Of a stretch of DNA of 64,000 nucleotides, positions 44,244 through 53,345 are shown one piece after another. The notes beneath the pieces are model-generated. The model was not told the origin of the DNA, made no database searches, and saw only the letters and a program-made list of their open reading frames with translations. The DNA comes from Myroides oncorhynchi (lineage in GTDB: Bacteria; Bacteroidota; Bacteroidia; Flavobacteriales; Flavobacteriaceae), in contig NZ_JAJJMP010000001.1 of NCBI RefSeq assembly GCF_020905415.1, positions 897,501-961,500 on the forward strand, written 5' to 3'. The first letter of the stretch is position 1. The number at the start of each line of letters is the position of its first letter. The position numbers and the translations under genes are program-made.

Positions 44244-45488
44244 ATGAAAAACAACAAACTTTTTATAGCAATTATCATTGCCCTTGTGCTAGGTGTTGTA
44301 TTTGGAAGTATCTATCATTATGCTTTCCCTGAATATATCCCAGCATTTGCAGAAAACATCAAGTTATTAGGAACTATCTTCATCCGTTTAGTTCAGATGA
44401 TTATTGCTCCATTAGTATTTTGTACTTTGGTAGTAGGTATTGCCAAAATGGGAGATATGAGTATGGTTGGCCGAGTAGGAGCTAAGGCAATGGGATGGTT
44501 TGTTACTGCGTCTTTAGTTTCGCTAACTATTGGGCTAGTCTTAGTTAACTGGTTTAAACCAGGTGTAGGTGCTAATTTTGATTTAAACAATGTTTCTGGA
44601 GCAAGTGATTTACTAACTAAAACGGATTCTTTAAGTTTACAATCATTCGTAGAACACTTAATTCCTAAAAGTATATTCGAAGCTTTTGCTCATAATGAAA
44701 TTCTACAAATAGTAGTGTTCTCTGTATTTTTTGGAATAGCTCTTTCTACCTTAGGTAAAAAAGGAAAGTCTGTAATCAAACTATTTGATAAAATATCAGA
44801 AGTAGTTCTTAAGATGGTGACTTACATCATGTGGACTGCTCCATTAGGAGTATTAGGAGCTATCGCAAGTGCTGTAGCACTTTATGGACTATCTATCTTC
44901 CTAACATATGGAAAATATCTAATCGCCTTTGCTTCTGGATTAGCTATATTATGGGCTATTCTAATTTTAGTCGGATATCTAATCATAGGAAAAGATGTTT
45001 GGAGATTGCTAAAAGCGATTAAAGAACCTCTATTAATTGCCTTCTCGACAACAAGTAGCGAAGCTGTATTCCCTAAGTTAGTAGAGCAATTAAAAGCTTA
45101 TGGTTGTTCTCCAAAAATTGTTTCATTTACCTTACCTTTGGGATACTCTTTTAATTTAGATGGAAGTATGATGTATCTTACATTTGCCTCTATTTTTATT
45201 GCACAGATATACGATGTACACATGAGTTTAGCTGACCAAATACTGATGCTATTAGTACTTATGGTTACCAGTAAAGGTGTAGCTGGAGTTCCACGTGCAT
45301 CATTAATTGTTATTGTTGCTACTTGTGCTATGTTTAACATTCCTCCTGAAGGGATTGCGTTTATCTTACCTATAGATCACTTCTGTGATATGGGAAGAAG
45401 TATGACAAACGTATTAGGTAACGCATTATCAACTGCTGCAATTGATAAATTTGAAACAAAAAACGAACAAACTAAACAATTAAGTTAG
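44244..45488 (+). CDS. Dicarboxylate/amino acid:cation symporter (DAACS family)
   Basis: A sodium- or proton-coupled carrier for dicarboxylates or acidic amino acids, about 414 residues with eight transmembrane helices and two re-entrant loops. Motifs AFSTTSSEAVFPKL (the serine-rich loop) and PLGYSFNLDGSMMY are typical of the GltP/DctA family. I prefer the ATG at 44244 (MKNNKLFIAI); an ATG at 44214 would add 10 residues not usual for the family. The DedA gene follows 20 bases later, possibly in one unit. Confidence 0.92.
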   Translation: MKNNKLFIAIIIALVLGVVFGSIYHYAFPEYIPAFAENIKLLGTIFIRLVQMIIAPLVFCTLVVGIAKMGDMSMVGRVGAKAMGWFVTASLVSLTIGLVLVNWFKPGVGANFDLNNVSGASDLLTKTDSLSLQSFVEHLIPKSIFEAFAHNEILQIVVFSVFFGIALSTLGKKGKSVIKLFDKISEVVLKMVTYIMWTAPLGVLGAIASAVALYGLSIFLTYGKYLIAFASGLAILWAILILVGYLIIGKDVWRLLKAIKEPLLIAFSTTSSEAVFPKLVEQLKAYGCSPKIVSFTLPLGYSFNLDGSMMYLTFASIFIAQIYDVHMSLADQILMLLVLMVTSKGVAGVPRASLIVIVATCAMFNIPPEGIAFILPIDHFCDMGRSMTNVLGNALSTAAIDKFETKNEQTKQLS

Positions 45489-45508
45489 GTTACAGAATAT
45501 AAAACATA

Positions 45509-46213
45509 ATGGACGAATTCACAATATCACAACTTATCAACCCTGAATTCTATATCAATTTACAGATAGCAGGACACTCAATAGGAATATATGTAGTTTT
45601 ATTTATTGTATTTGCAGAAACAGGTCTATTCGCAGGTTTTTTCTTACCAGGAGATAGCTTACTATTCTTATCTGGTATTTACAGTACTGCACTAATGGCT
45701 GAAGTATTTCCTATAGAAAGTGACTTCGGTAACGTAGCTTTATTATCTACTCTTGTAGCATTAGCAGGTATTCTAGGAAATAGTTTTGGATATTGGTTTG
45801 GTAGGAAAAGTGGAAATTATCTCTATAACGTAAAAGACAACTTTATCTATAAGAAAAAATATCTTTATGAATCTAAAGTTTTCTTCGAGAGACATGGAGG
45901 TAGAGCAATTATCTTTGCGCGTTTTTTACCTGTAGTTAGAACATTTGCTCCTATTATAGCAGGAATTGTACATATGGACATAAAGAAGTTTATGTTGTAT
46001 AATGTAATTAGTTCTTTCTTATGGGCGACTACTTTAATCTTTGCTGGTCACTATTTACAAGTTTGGTTATTGAATGATTATGGTATTGATCTAAAACACT
46101 ATATTGAATATATCATTCTTTTCTTAGTATTAGTCACTACTCTTCCTATCGTAATGAAACTTATCAAAAGTAAAGGAGGAAAACAAGAAGCTGAAAATAT
46201 AGACGAAGCTTAG
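45509..46213 (+). CDS. DedA/VTT-domain membrane protein
   Basis: A 234-residue membrane protein of the DedA/VTT family, linked to phospholipid flipping (undecaprenyl phosphate or phosphatidylethanolamine recycling). The family segment FAETGLFAGFFLPGDSLLFLSG (about 35-56) and the motif ARFLPVVRTFAPIIAG are present. It follows the symporter by 20 bases. Confidence 0.92.
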   Translation: MDEFTISQLINPEFYINLQIAGHSIGIYVVLFIVFAETGLFAGFFLPGDSLLFLSGIYSTALMAEVFPIESDFGNVALLSTLVALAGILGNSFGYWFGRKSGNYLYNVKDNFIYKKKYLYESKVFFERHGGRAIIFARFLPVVRTFAPIIAGIVHMDIKKFMLYNVISSFLWATTLIFAGHYLQVWLLNDYGIDLKHYIEYIILFLVLVTTLPIVMKLIKSKGGKQEAENIDEA

Positions 46214-46235
46214 TCTAAGCATTATCTCATATATA

Positions 46236-46267
46236 AAGGATTGTCTTAATTAAGGCAATCCTTTTTT
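46236..46267 (+). terminator. Terminator of the symporter-DedA unit
   Basis: Stem AAGGATTG (46236-46243) with CAATCCTT (46256-46263), extended by further pairing in the centre and followed by T6. It lies 22 bases after the stop. Confidence 0.85.
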
Positions 46268-46519
46268 GTTATCTATATATCCGTTTGCTAGTAATAACAG
46301 GGCATATTCAAAAGTTGAAGACTAAGCAATTTATTTGAGTCAAGAGTGAATCAAGAATTCTTCAGTAAAAAGGATTTATAGTAGAACAATGTAGTGGTAA
46401 TGTTGAACAAGTATTGAAGTGGTTGCTATAAAAGATAACATTTCGGAACCAACATCAAAACTTCCTAAGATCTCTTTTATCAGCTTTACTAAAGTATGTA
46501 CACTTGTACCTCACATACA

Positions 46520-46557
46520 GAAAAAAAAGGCTTGTATCTCTTAATACAAGCCTTTTT
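46520..46557 (-). terminator. Terminator of the ferredoxin gene
   Basis: A 12-bp perfect stem (46526-46537 with 46544-46555, AAAGGCTTGTAT/ATACAAGCCTTT) with an A run before it gives a T tract on the minus strand, 27 bases after the ferredoxin stop. Confidence 0.85.
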
Positions 46558-46582
46558 CTATAATGATTATTAATCTAACACT

Positions 46583-46924
46583 TTATCCAATCGGAGCGAT
46601 TTCGAATACTAATCCCTCTGCTTTCTCATCTGCAGGTATCTGACAGCTAAGTCTGCTAGTAGGTTTAACATTACGAGCATCTGAAGCCAACAGGGCGTCC
46701 TCTTCATCACCCATCTCAGGTAGTTCAACTTCGTCTCCATTTATCACATAGCATTGGCACGAAGCACACATTAACATCCCTCCACATATTCCAAAAGTTC
46801 CTTCCTCTACTAATTCATAAGCGCGAACAACTTCCATCATATTCATTCCCATATTAGTGGGAGCATCTATTTCGTGAGTTTGTCCTTCGCGATCAATAAT
46901 GGTTATTTTAATATCTTCAGCCAT
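46583..46924 (-). CDS. 2Fe-2S ferredoxin (adrenodoxin type)
   Basis: A 113-residue ferredoxin. Cluster ligands are seen in CGGMLMCASC (CX5CX2C) and the fourth cysteine in RLSCQIP. The start at 46924 (ATG, MAEDIKI) is preferred; a TTG at 46933 would overlap the upstream stop. It lies 1 base after the reductase stop, so it is its likely electron acceptor or donor. Confidence 0.92.
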   Translation of the reverse strand: MAEDIKITIIDREGQTHEIDAPTNMGMNMMEVVRAYELVEEGTFGICGGMLMCASCQCYVINGDEVELPEMGDEEDALLASDARNVKPTSRLSCQIPADEKAEGLVFEIAPIG

Positions 46925-46925
46925 A

Positions 46926-47978
46926 TTAGTCAATTGATTTAACTACTGCCTTTTCAGCTTCCTTACGTGTACCATCAAATCCATTAATACCAGAAACAGT
47001 AGTATATTTAAGTACAAATTTCTTACCTGGATTAAGCATATTATAAACGCTTTGACACATTAAAGTCGCTTCATGGAATCCACATAAGATTAATTTTAAT
47101 TTACCAGGGTAAATGTTAACGTCACCAATAGCATAAATACCAGGTATATTCGTTTGATAATCTAGTGCATTATTTACCTTAATTGCATTCTTCTCGATTT
47201 CTAATCCCCAATCTGCAATAGGCCCTAATTTTGGAGTTAATCCAAACAATGGAATAAAATAATCACAAGCTATTTCACGCTTTTCTCCATCAATATCGAC
47301 TACTACAGCCTCTAATTTATCAGTCCCTTTTAATTCAACTATCTCACCAGGAGTTAGCATATTAATTTTTCCTTGATCCTTTAGTACTTGTACTTTCTCA
47401 ACTGAATCTAGAGCACCACGGAATTCATTACGTCTATGAACTAAGTTCACTTCAGCAGCTACGTCAGCTAAAAAGATACTCCAATCTAGAGCAGAGTCAC
47501 CTCCACCTGCAATGACAATCTTTTTACCTGCGAACATTTCAGGTTTCTTCACGAAGTACTCTACCCCTTTTTCTTCATAAAATGCAAGATTAGCAAGCTC
47601 AGGTTTACGTGGTTCAAAAGACCCCAATCCACCTGCAATTGCCACTGCTTTACCATGATGTTTTGTCCCCTTATTAGTAGTAACAATAAAAGTACCATCT
47701 TCTAGCTTTTCTACAGTTTCCGCAACCTCATTTAATGTAAAGCCAGGTTGAAATTGCTTGATTTGTTCCATAAGATTATCAATCAACTCTGCTGCCCCTA
47801 CACTAGGATATCCAGGGATATCAAAAATAGGTTTTTTAGGATACAATTCTGTAAGTTGACCTCCAGGTTGTGGAAGTCCATCTATTAGATGACATTTTAG
47901 TTTTAATAATCCTGCTTCGAATACAGCGAACAGACCCGTAGGGCCCGCTCCAATAATTATTATATCGGTCTCAACCAT
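46926..47978 (-). CDS. Ferredoxin-NADP(+) reductase, thioredoxin-reductase-like
   Basis: A 350-residue FAD protein starting at 47978 (MVETDIIIIGAGPTGLFA); upstream in-frame sequence adds a 21-residue non-homologous lead. FAD (GAGPTG, 9-14) and NAD(P) (IAGGGDSALDW) motifs are present. The redox CxxC pair of thioredoxin reductase is missing, which is the mark of the YumC-type ferredoxin-NADP reductases. It would pass electrons between NADPH and the adjacent ferredoxin. Confidence 0.9.
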   Translation of the reverse strand: MVETDIIIIGAGPTGLFAVFEAGLLKLKCHLIDGLPQPGGQLTELYPKKPIFDIPGYPSVGAAELIDNLMEQIKQFQPGFTLNEVAETVEKLEDGTFIVTTNKGTKHHGKAVAIAGGLGSFEPRKPELANLAFYEEKGVEYFVKKPEMFAGKKIVIAGGGDSALDWSIFLADVAAEVNLVHRRNEFRGALDSVEKVQVLKDQGKINMLTPGEIVELKGTDKLEAVVVDIDGEKREIACDYFIPLFGLTPKLGPIADWGLEIEKNAIKVNNALDYQTNIPGIYAIGDVNIYPGKLKLILCGFHEATLMCQSVYNMLNPGKKFVLKYTTVSGINGFDGTRKEAEKAVVKSID

Positions 47979-48035
47979 GATGTAGTTTAATTTAGTGCAA
48001 AGATCCACTTTGCGATTTTTATTAAAAATGATAAA

Positions 48036-48091
48036 AGTCAACTATATGTAATAAGTTCCATAGAAACCTTCAATTACACATATAGTTGACT
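48036..48091 (-). terminator. Long-loop hairpin after nifU
   Basis: A perfect 14-bp inverted repeat (48036-48049 with 48078-48091, AGTCAACTATATGT/ACATATAGTTGACT) with a 28-base loop, followed on the minus strand by TTTTATC. It lies 9 bases after the nifU stop. Probably a terminator, but the large loop also permits a regulatory role in the reductase leader. Confidence 0.6.
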
Positions 48092-48100
48092 ATGTTATTT

Positions 48101-48340
48101 TTATCCCACATTAACTACAGATTCAATTTCTGGAGCATACTTTTTAATTGTTGTTTCTACTCCAGCACTTAGCGTCATTTGGTTTACGCTACACGAAGTA
48201 CAAGCTCCTTCTAAACGAACTTGAACATGCTTACCGTCAACGATATCAATTAAGGTAATATCTCCTCCATCTGATTGTAAAAACGGACGAATCTCGTCTA
48301 ACGCTTTTTCAACATTCTCTTTTATAGTTTGTGATGCCAT
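48101..48340 (-). CDS. NifU-type iron-sulfur scaffold domain protein
   Basis: A 79-residue protein made only of the C-terminal NifU (Nfu) domain. The cluster-carrying pair Cys47 and Cys50 is in EGACTSCSVNQMTL. It lies 19 bases after the Mrp gene and is likely cotranscribed; Nfu proteins carry Fe-S clusters to target enzymes. Confidence 0.93.
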   Translation of the reverse strand: MASQTIKENVEKALDEIRPFLQSDGGDITLIDIVDGKHVQVRLEGACTSCSVNQMTLSAGVETTIKKYAPEIESVVNVG

Positions 48341-48359
48341 ATTTTTTTTATAATTAGTA

Positions 48360-49490
48360 TTATTTTTTTACAACTGATGAACATCCAGCCATTGTTGTAA
48401 TTTTAATAGCCTCTGTAGCTGGTAATGACTCATTACGCAGTACAACTTGCTCAACTACATTTCTACTTAAATCTTCGAATACTTTTGAAATAATCGAATC
48501 ATTCTGTAAAGCTGCAGGGCGACCATAATCACCTGCTTCACGAATACTTTGTACAATAGGTACCTCACCTAAGAAAGGAACATCCAAATCTGCTGCTAGA
48601 TTCTTAGCTCCATTCTCTCCAAAGATATAATACTTGTTATTTGGTAATTCTTCTGGTGTGAAATATGCCATATTCTCAACAATACCTAAGACAGGTACGT
48701 TAATACTCTCTGACATAAACATAGATACTCCTTTCTTAGCATCAGCAAGTGCTACTGCCTGTGGTGTAGATACCACTACAGCTCCAGTAATAGGTAGAGA
48801 CTGCATAATAGATAAGTGAATATCCCCTGTACCAGGAGGTAAATCTAAAAGTAAAAAGTCTAATTCACCCCAATCAGCATCAAAAATCATCTGATTCAAT
48901 GCCTTAGCTGCCATCGGTCCTCTCCATATAATAGCTTGATCCCCTTTAGTAAAGAATCCAATAGAAAGAATCTCGACTCCATAAGAAGAAACAGGCTTCA
49001 TCTTAGAACGTCCATCTACTTCTACAGAAATAGGTTTTGCTCCTTCGACATCAAACATAATAGGCATCGATGGTCCATAGATATCTGCATCTAGTATACC
49101 AACTTTAAAGCCCATATTAGCAAGACTCGCTGCAAGGTTAGCTGTTATTGTAGACTTTCCTACTCCACCCTTCCCTGATGAGATAGCTACTATATTTTTA
49201 ATACCTGGTATAGCTTTTCCTTTTATCTCAGGTTTTTCAGGAGCTTCAACTTTTATATTTACTTTTACTTTTGCTTTGTCATACACTTGATCGTGAATCA
49301 CTTTCATCACGTCAACTTCTGCTCTTTTCTTTATGTGTAAAGCTGGAGTGCTTAATACTAAGTCCACTACTACCTCGTCTCCGAAAGTCATTACATTACT
49401 TACAGCTCCACTCTCTACCATATTTTTCCCTTCACCAGCTAGAGTAATCGTCTCTAATGCTTTAAGGATTTCTTTTCTATCTAATTTCAT
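48360..49490 (-). CDS. mrp: Mrp/NBP35-family iron-sulfur carrier ATPase
   Basis: A 376-residue P-loop ATPase used in iron-sulfur cluster transfer. Residues 1 to about 90 form a DUF59 (FeS assembly) domain; the deviant Walker A GKGGVGKST is at 106-114, and the DLPPGTGD motif is present. The CxxC pair typical of many Mrp proteins is absent: the region reads NMAYFTPEELPNNKYY, as seen in other Bacteroidota. A TATATTTG promoter lies about 45 bases upstream. Confidence 0.92.
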   Translation of the reverse strand: MKLDRKEILKALETITLAGEGKNMVESGAVSNVMTFGDEVVVDLVLSTPALHIKKRAEVDVMKVIHDQVYDKAKVKVNIKVEAPEKPEIKGKAIPGIKNIVAISSGKGGVGKSTITANLAASLANMGFKVGILDADIYGPSMPIMFDVEGAKPISVEVDGRSKMKPVSSYGVEILSIGFFTKGDQAIIWRGPMAAKALNQMIFDADWGELDFLLLDLPPGTGDIHLSIMQSLPITGAVVVSTPQAVALADAKKGVSMFMSESINVPVLGIVENMAYFTPEELPNNKYYIFGENGAKNLAADLDVPFLGEVPIVQSIREAGDYGRPAALQNDSIISKVFEDLSRNVVEQVVLRNESLPATEAIKITTMAGCSSVVKK

Positions 49491-49536
49491 TATATGCGAT
49501 TAGTTTTCAACAATTTAATATAAATTCTGACTAACG

Positions 49537-49544
49537 CAAATATA
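49537..49544 (-). promoter_or_regulatory. -7 promoter element for the mrp-nifU unit
   Basis: TATATTTG on the minus strand matches TAnnTTTG exactly, 47 bases before the mrp start. Confidence 0.5.
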
Positions 49545-49607
49545 GTAGGAATATTTGAAATTATAATGTTAATATATTCTAAATACAAATACCTCAATAC
49601 ACAGATT

Positions 49608-50903
49608 CTATAATGAATTTGTATTATAAAGCCTTAATTTATTTTTCATAAAAGATCGATTGTATTCGTTTTTTATAATTGCAAATTGGGAATTTAGCAA
49701 TTGGTTTTTTGCTGAATTAAAAGAAAATATATCCACTTGTCCATTCTCATATTTCGCTTGTGTTGTACCAAATGATTTCTCAGACATTTCAATACTTTTA
49801 TGCAGCTGTTTTGCAATACTTTCAAGTTGTTTTATTTCTTCTTCTAGTTCATTAACTTGATTTGCTAGATTAACTTCACTTTCCTTTATTTTCAAGGTAT
49901 TTAAGCGCAATTCTTCATTCTTCACACGCAACTGTCTTCGTACATTCCCCCCTTGAAAAACAGGTATACTTAGACCAAAACTAACATACTGACTTTTGTT
50001 ATCGCCCATCTGTTTTGAAAACGAATTTGTACGTAATTCGATATCACTATTAAATGGTTTAGAATAGAAAGACCCGTACTGATAATTACCTACTAGTCGA
50101 GGTAAATTTTTAGACATAATAAGTTTTTTCTCCTGTTCTAAAAGTTGCTGTTTTAATCGGTTTTTTTCCAATACAGGATTGAATTCATAAACTGTCGATT
50201 GTGCAATAGATTCCTCCGTTTGTACCACACTAAAGCTTTCTACATCTAATCCGTCATGGTTCAGCAAATGAAGCAATCTCAGCTTTTGATTATATAGTGT
50301 ATTTTCAGTTTGTTTAATACTTATAGTCTCATTGTGATAAATAAATTCAATATCATAAAAATCACTTTTAGGCTTAGCGCCAGCGTCAACTTCTTTTTGT
50401 ACACGTTCAAGATTAGCTTTACTATTAATTAACTGTTGTTCTTGAATTCCTAAAAAAGATTGTGAACCAATTATTTCATAGAATATCTCTAATATTGCAG
50501 TTTGATATTGAAACAGCACTTCAGCCTCATCTAATTTTGCATAATCTATATTTAATAATTCTTTTTTATGCTGAATAAAATTACCATAATCAAACAATGT
50601 TATAGCAGCATCTAAAGAGGCTCTTGTAGATTGCATATTAGAACTCACACGACTATTCGTATTAGGATCTATGGCAGAACCGAAATTGTAACTCTGATTG
50701 CCATTGAATGTTACGTCTGGCAAGTAATAAGACGCTACACTCTGCTTTTGCTGTTCGATTACTTTTGCTTGTAAGGCTGAAACCATCAGTTTTAAACTAT
50801 TCTCTTTACCGTAATCCACACAGTCTTGTAATGTCCATTTTTGTTGTGAAAAACAAACTATGCTGAACAATAAACTCCATAATAAACACCAACTCTTACT
50901 CAT
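49608..50903 (-). CDS. TolC-like outer-membrane efflux protein
   Basis: A 431-residue protein with a signal peptide (MSKSWCLLWSLLFSIVCFSQ). It has the repeated helical and strand pattern of the OEP/TolC family, with TLQDCVDYGKENS at the start and long coiled coils at about 180-220 and 320-390. It would form the outer-membrane channel of an export machine. Its start overlaps the end of the upstream permease gene by 8 bases, so it is the last gene of the permease operon. Confidence 0.85.
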   Translation of the reverse strand: MSKSWCLLWSLLFSIVCFSQQKWTLQDCVDYGKENSLKLMVSALQAKVIEQQKQSVASYYLPDVTFNGNQSYNFGSAIDPNTNSRVSSNMQSTRASLDAAITLFDYGNFIQHKKELLNIDYAKLDEAEVLFQYQTAILEIFYEIIGSQSFLGIQEQQLINSKANLERVQKEVDAGAKPKSDFYDIEFIYHNETISIKQTENTLYNQKLRLLHLLNHDGLDVESFSVVQTEESIAQSTVYEFNPVLEKNRLKQQLLEQEKKLIMSKNLPRLVGNYQYGSFYSKPFNSDIELRTNSFSKQMGDNKSQYVSFGLSIPVFQGGNVRRQLRVKNEELRLNTLKIKESEVNLANQVNELEEEIKQLESIAKQLHKSIEMSEKSFGTTQAKYENGQVDIFSFNSAKNQLLNSQFAIIKNEYNRSFMKNKLRLYNTNSL

Positions 50904-53322
50904 ACTTTATATATTTTAAAACATCAATACGTGTCGCTTTCCAAGCCTTAAACACAACTAATACCAACGAAAACATAGTTAGTAATCCCCATGATATGAC
51001 AAAAGGTTGCCAACTCAATTCTATCCTGTAGGCAAAGCCTTCTAACCATACCCTTAATAAATACACCACTGGGTATACTGATATCATAAATCCAAAAATA
51101 CAATAGATAAAGTACTTCTTGGTCAACTGATAAATTAGGCCACCTACCTCAGCACCAAGCACCTTGCGAATAGCTATTTCTTTTAATCTATTCTCAATAC
51201 TAAATGCTACGATAGCAATTAATCCGAAAAGAGCAATAAACACCGATATAACAGTAAGAATCATAAACAAAGTACGCTGATACAGTGTACTCTCATAACT
51301 TTTAGCGAAGTCGTGATTCGCAAAACTATATTTTATAGGGTAAGTATTATCTACTCGGTTCTTCCAGAAATCTTCTATTCTATTTAAAGTGGTTTGTGTT
51401 TCTTCTGTATCAATCTTTACGGATATAGTACTTAGGATTAGATGAAACCACTCTGCTGCATTGGCCAAAAAATAAGTACACGGAGCGACCTGTGTAGAAA
51501 ATCCTTGTGTATTCATATCCTTAACAACGCCAATAATAGTAAAGATCCTATTATTCCACTTTACTTCTCTACCAAGTGCATTGTCTCCTAAATTAAAAAT
51601 ACGTACAAAAGATTCATTAACTAATATATTAGTCGCACCATCATTCTTTAAGTTCGGATCAAAAAAACGTCCTGTTTTTAGCGTAATATCAAATGTCTCT
51701 TTAAAATCTTCATCTATAATTATATTACCACTTTGTGCACTAACATCACCTATATAGTTAGTAGAATTGCTATAATAACCTCCTCCAAAATTAACTGAAT
51801 GAGCAGTAACAGATTTCACTCCTTTTACCTTCTTAAAATCAGAGACGAATTTCTTAAAGTAAACATCTTTATCATCAACATTATCTACTTTATAGTTTAT
51901 ATTAACTACTTGATCTCCTTTAAAACCTAAGTCTTGATTTAGCAAATATTCAACTTGCCTATTCACTATTATGGTTACTGTCAAAAAGAAGAAAGCTATG
52001 AAAAACTGTACAACTAAAAGTGTATTGCGGATAACAACACCCGACTTACTTCTCATATAATTTCCTTTGAGAACTTTCAGCGTCTCAAAAGAAGAAATAA
52101 ACAGTGCTGGCACTACACCTGCTACAATAATAAGAATAATGAATACACTTATTAACAAGGGAATAAACTCAATAATCTTAAATACAACTGTTCTATTAAT
52201 CAATAAATTAAAATAAGGCAATACTAATTCAACCATCGCCGTTGCTAATACCAAACTTACCCCTATCGTTATCGCCGTCTCAAAAATATTCTGATAAACT
52301 AATTGTCTCCTAGAACTTCCTAATGTCTTGCGTACCCCTACTTCTTTAGCACGTCTAAAACCATATACTAAAGATAAGTTGACTGTATTCAGTATAGTCA
52401 ATAACACTAATAAAACAGAAGCACCTACTAATATATACAGCATCTTACCTGCTAAAGCCCCTGCACCTAAGACAGATGATTGAGGGTTTAAATGAACATC
52501 TTTAAGTAGATAGAAATAAAACATATCCCCTTTAAACTCTTTTTTAATCAGTTCATCGATTGTTATTCCTCCTGCTTTAGCACTTCTTTGCAGAAGTGGG
52601 TCATATAACATCCTTGCTATTCGATCCCTTACATCCGCTAATACAATACCTTCTTTTAGTTTTATCAGTAAGTTATAATTAGCATCACCCCAATTATTCT
52701 CTTTATTATTAGCTATCCATTCTTCCGTTTCATAAGAAACAACTCCCTTAGGATATAGTGATGAATTACCAGGTATTTTATATACAAAACGGATAGAGAG
52801 CACTAGTCCTTCACTAACTGTAATGCTCTTACCTATAGGATTTACTCCTTTACCAAACAATCTTTCTGATTGGGTTAAATCAATAGCAATAGCATCTTGC
52901 CAATGTTTTTGATAATCTGCACTACTACCATAAATCTCTTCATAAGGAAAGAACTCAAAGAATGAAGCCTGTACTCCTTTCACATCATACAAGTAATCTT
53001 TCCTTCCATCAATCTCAATACTTCTTTCCTCCCAATTATTATAACTAAAATTATATGCCTCAATTATATCACTTAATTGATCTAACTGATTAGCAAAAGG
53101 AGCAGATAACCATGGCATTGGTTCATCATTAAAATTTCGATAAACCTCATACACTCTATCTTTATATGGATTCCACTGATCATAGCTTTTCTCGTGCTTC
53201 CAATATAGCATAGCTAATATCAAAGCAGTTATCCCTAAAGATAATCCCAAGATATTTAAAATGGAAAAGAACTTACTTTTTAAAAAGCTCTTTAAATATA
53301 ACTTAAACCAATTATTAATCAT
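50896..53322 (-). CDS. FtsX/MacB-type ABC transporter permease, paralog 5
   Basis: An 808-residue membrane protein with an N-terminal transmembrane segment (about 20-40), a periplasmic MacB-PCD-like domain, FtsX segments at about 290-420, a second periplasmic domain and a final FtsX bundle of helices. NTVNLSLVYGFRRAKEVGVRKTLGSSRRQL and RLKEIAIRKVLGAEVGG mark the two coupling regions for an ATPase. It is the most divergent N-terminus of the set (MINNWFKLYLKS), but ends in the shared LKYIKYE. No ATPase is encoded next to it. Confidence 0.9.
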   Translation of the reverse strand: MINNWFKLYLKSFLKSKFFSILNILGLSLGITALILAMLYWKHEKSYDQWNPYKDRVYEVYRNFNDEPMPWLSAPFANQLDQLSDIIEAYNFSYNNWEERSIEIDGRKDYLYDVKGVQASFFEFFPYEEIYGSSADYQKHWQDAIAIDLTQSERLFGKGVNPIGKSITVSEGLVLSIRFVYKIPGNSSLYPKGVVSYETEEWIANNKENNWGDANYNLLIKLKEGIVLADVRDRIARMLYDPLLQRSAKAGGITIDELIKKEFKGDMFYFYLLKDVHLNPQSSVLGAGALAGKMLYILVGASVLLVLLTILNTVNLSLVYGFRRAKEVGVRKTLGSSRRQLVYQNIFETAITIGVSLVLATAMVELVLPYFNLLINRTVVFKIIEFIPLLISVFIILIIVAGVVPALFISSFETLKVLKGNYMRSKSGVVIRNTLLVVQFFIAFFFLTVTIIVNRQVEYLLNQDLGFKGDQVVNINYKVDNVDDKDVYFKKFVSDFKKVKGVKSVTAHSVNFGGGYYSNSTNYIGDVSAQSGNIIIDEDFKETFDITLKTGRFFDPNLKNDGATNILVNESFVRIFNLGDNALGREVKWNNRIFTIIGVVKDMNTQGFSTQVAPCTYFLANAAEWFHLILSTISVKIDTEETQTTLNRIEDFWKNRVDNTYPIKYSFANHDFAKSYESTLYQRTLFMILTVISVFIALFGLIAIVAFSIENRLKEIAIRKVLGAEVGGLIYQLTKKYFIYCIFGFMISVYPVVYLLRVWLEGFAYRIELSWQPFVISWGLLTMFSLVLVVFKAWKATRIDVLKYIKYE

Positions 53323-53345
53323 TAGAATCCATATTAGGTTTTAAA

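Larger units (their letters stand above)
46214..46582. other. Intergenic region with two terminators and a TTGAA-rich stretch
   Basis: About 370 bases between the DedA gene and the ferredoxin gene. It starts and ends with terminators (46236-46267 and 46526-46555). Between them is a stretch rich in TTGAA-type words that partly resembles the inverse complement of 7981-8006. No gene was recognised. Confidence 0.5.

Noticed and set aside
46925..46933. TTG start of the ferredoxin
   Set aside because: It overlaps the reductase stop; the ATG at 46924 is a better start.
47979..48041. 21-residue N-terminal extension of the ferredoxin reductase
   Set aside because: The FAD-binding fold normally starts within a few residues of Met, as it does from 47978; the extension has no homologous look.
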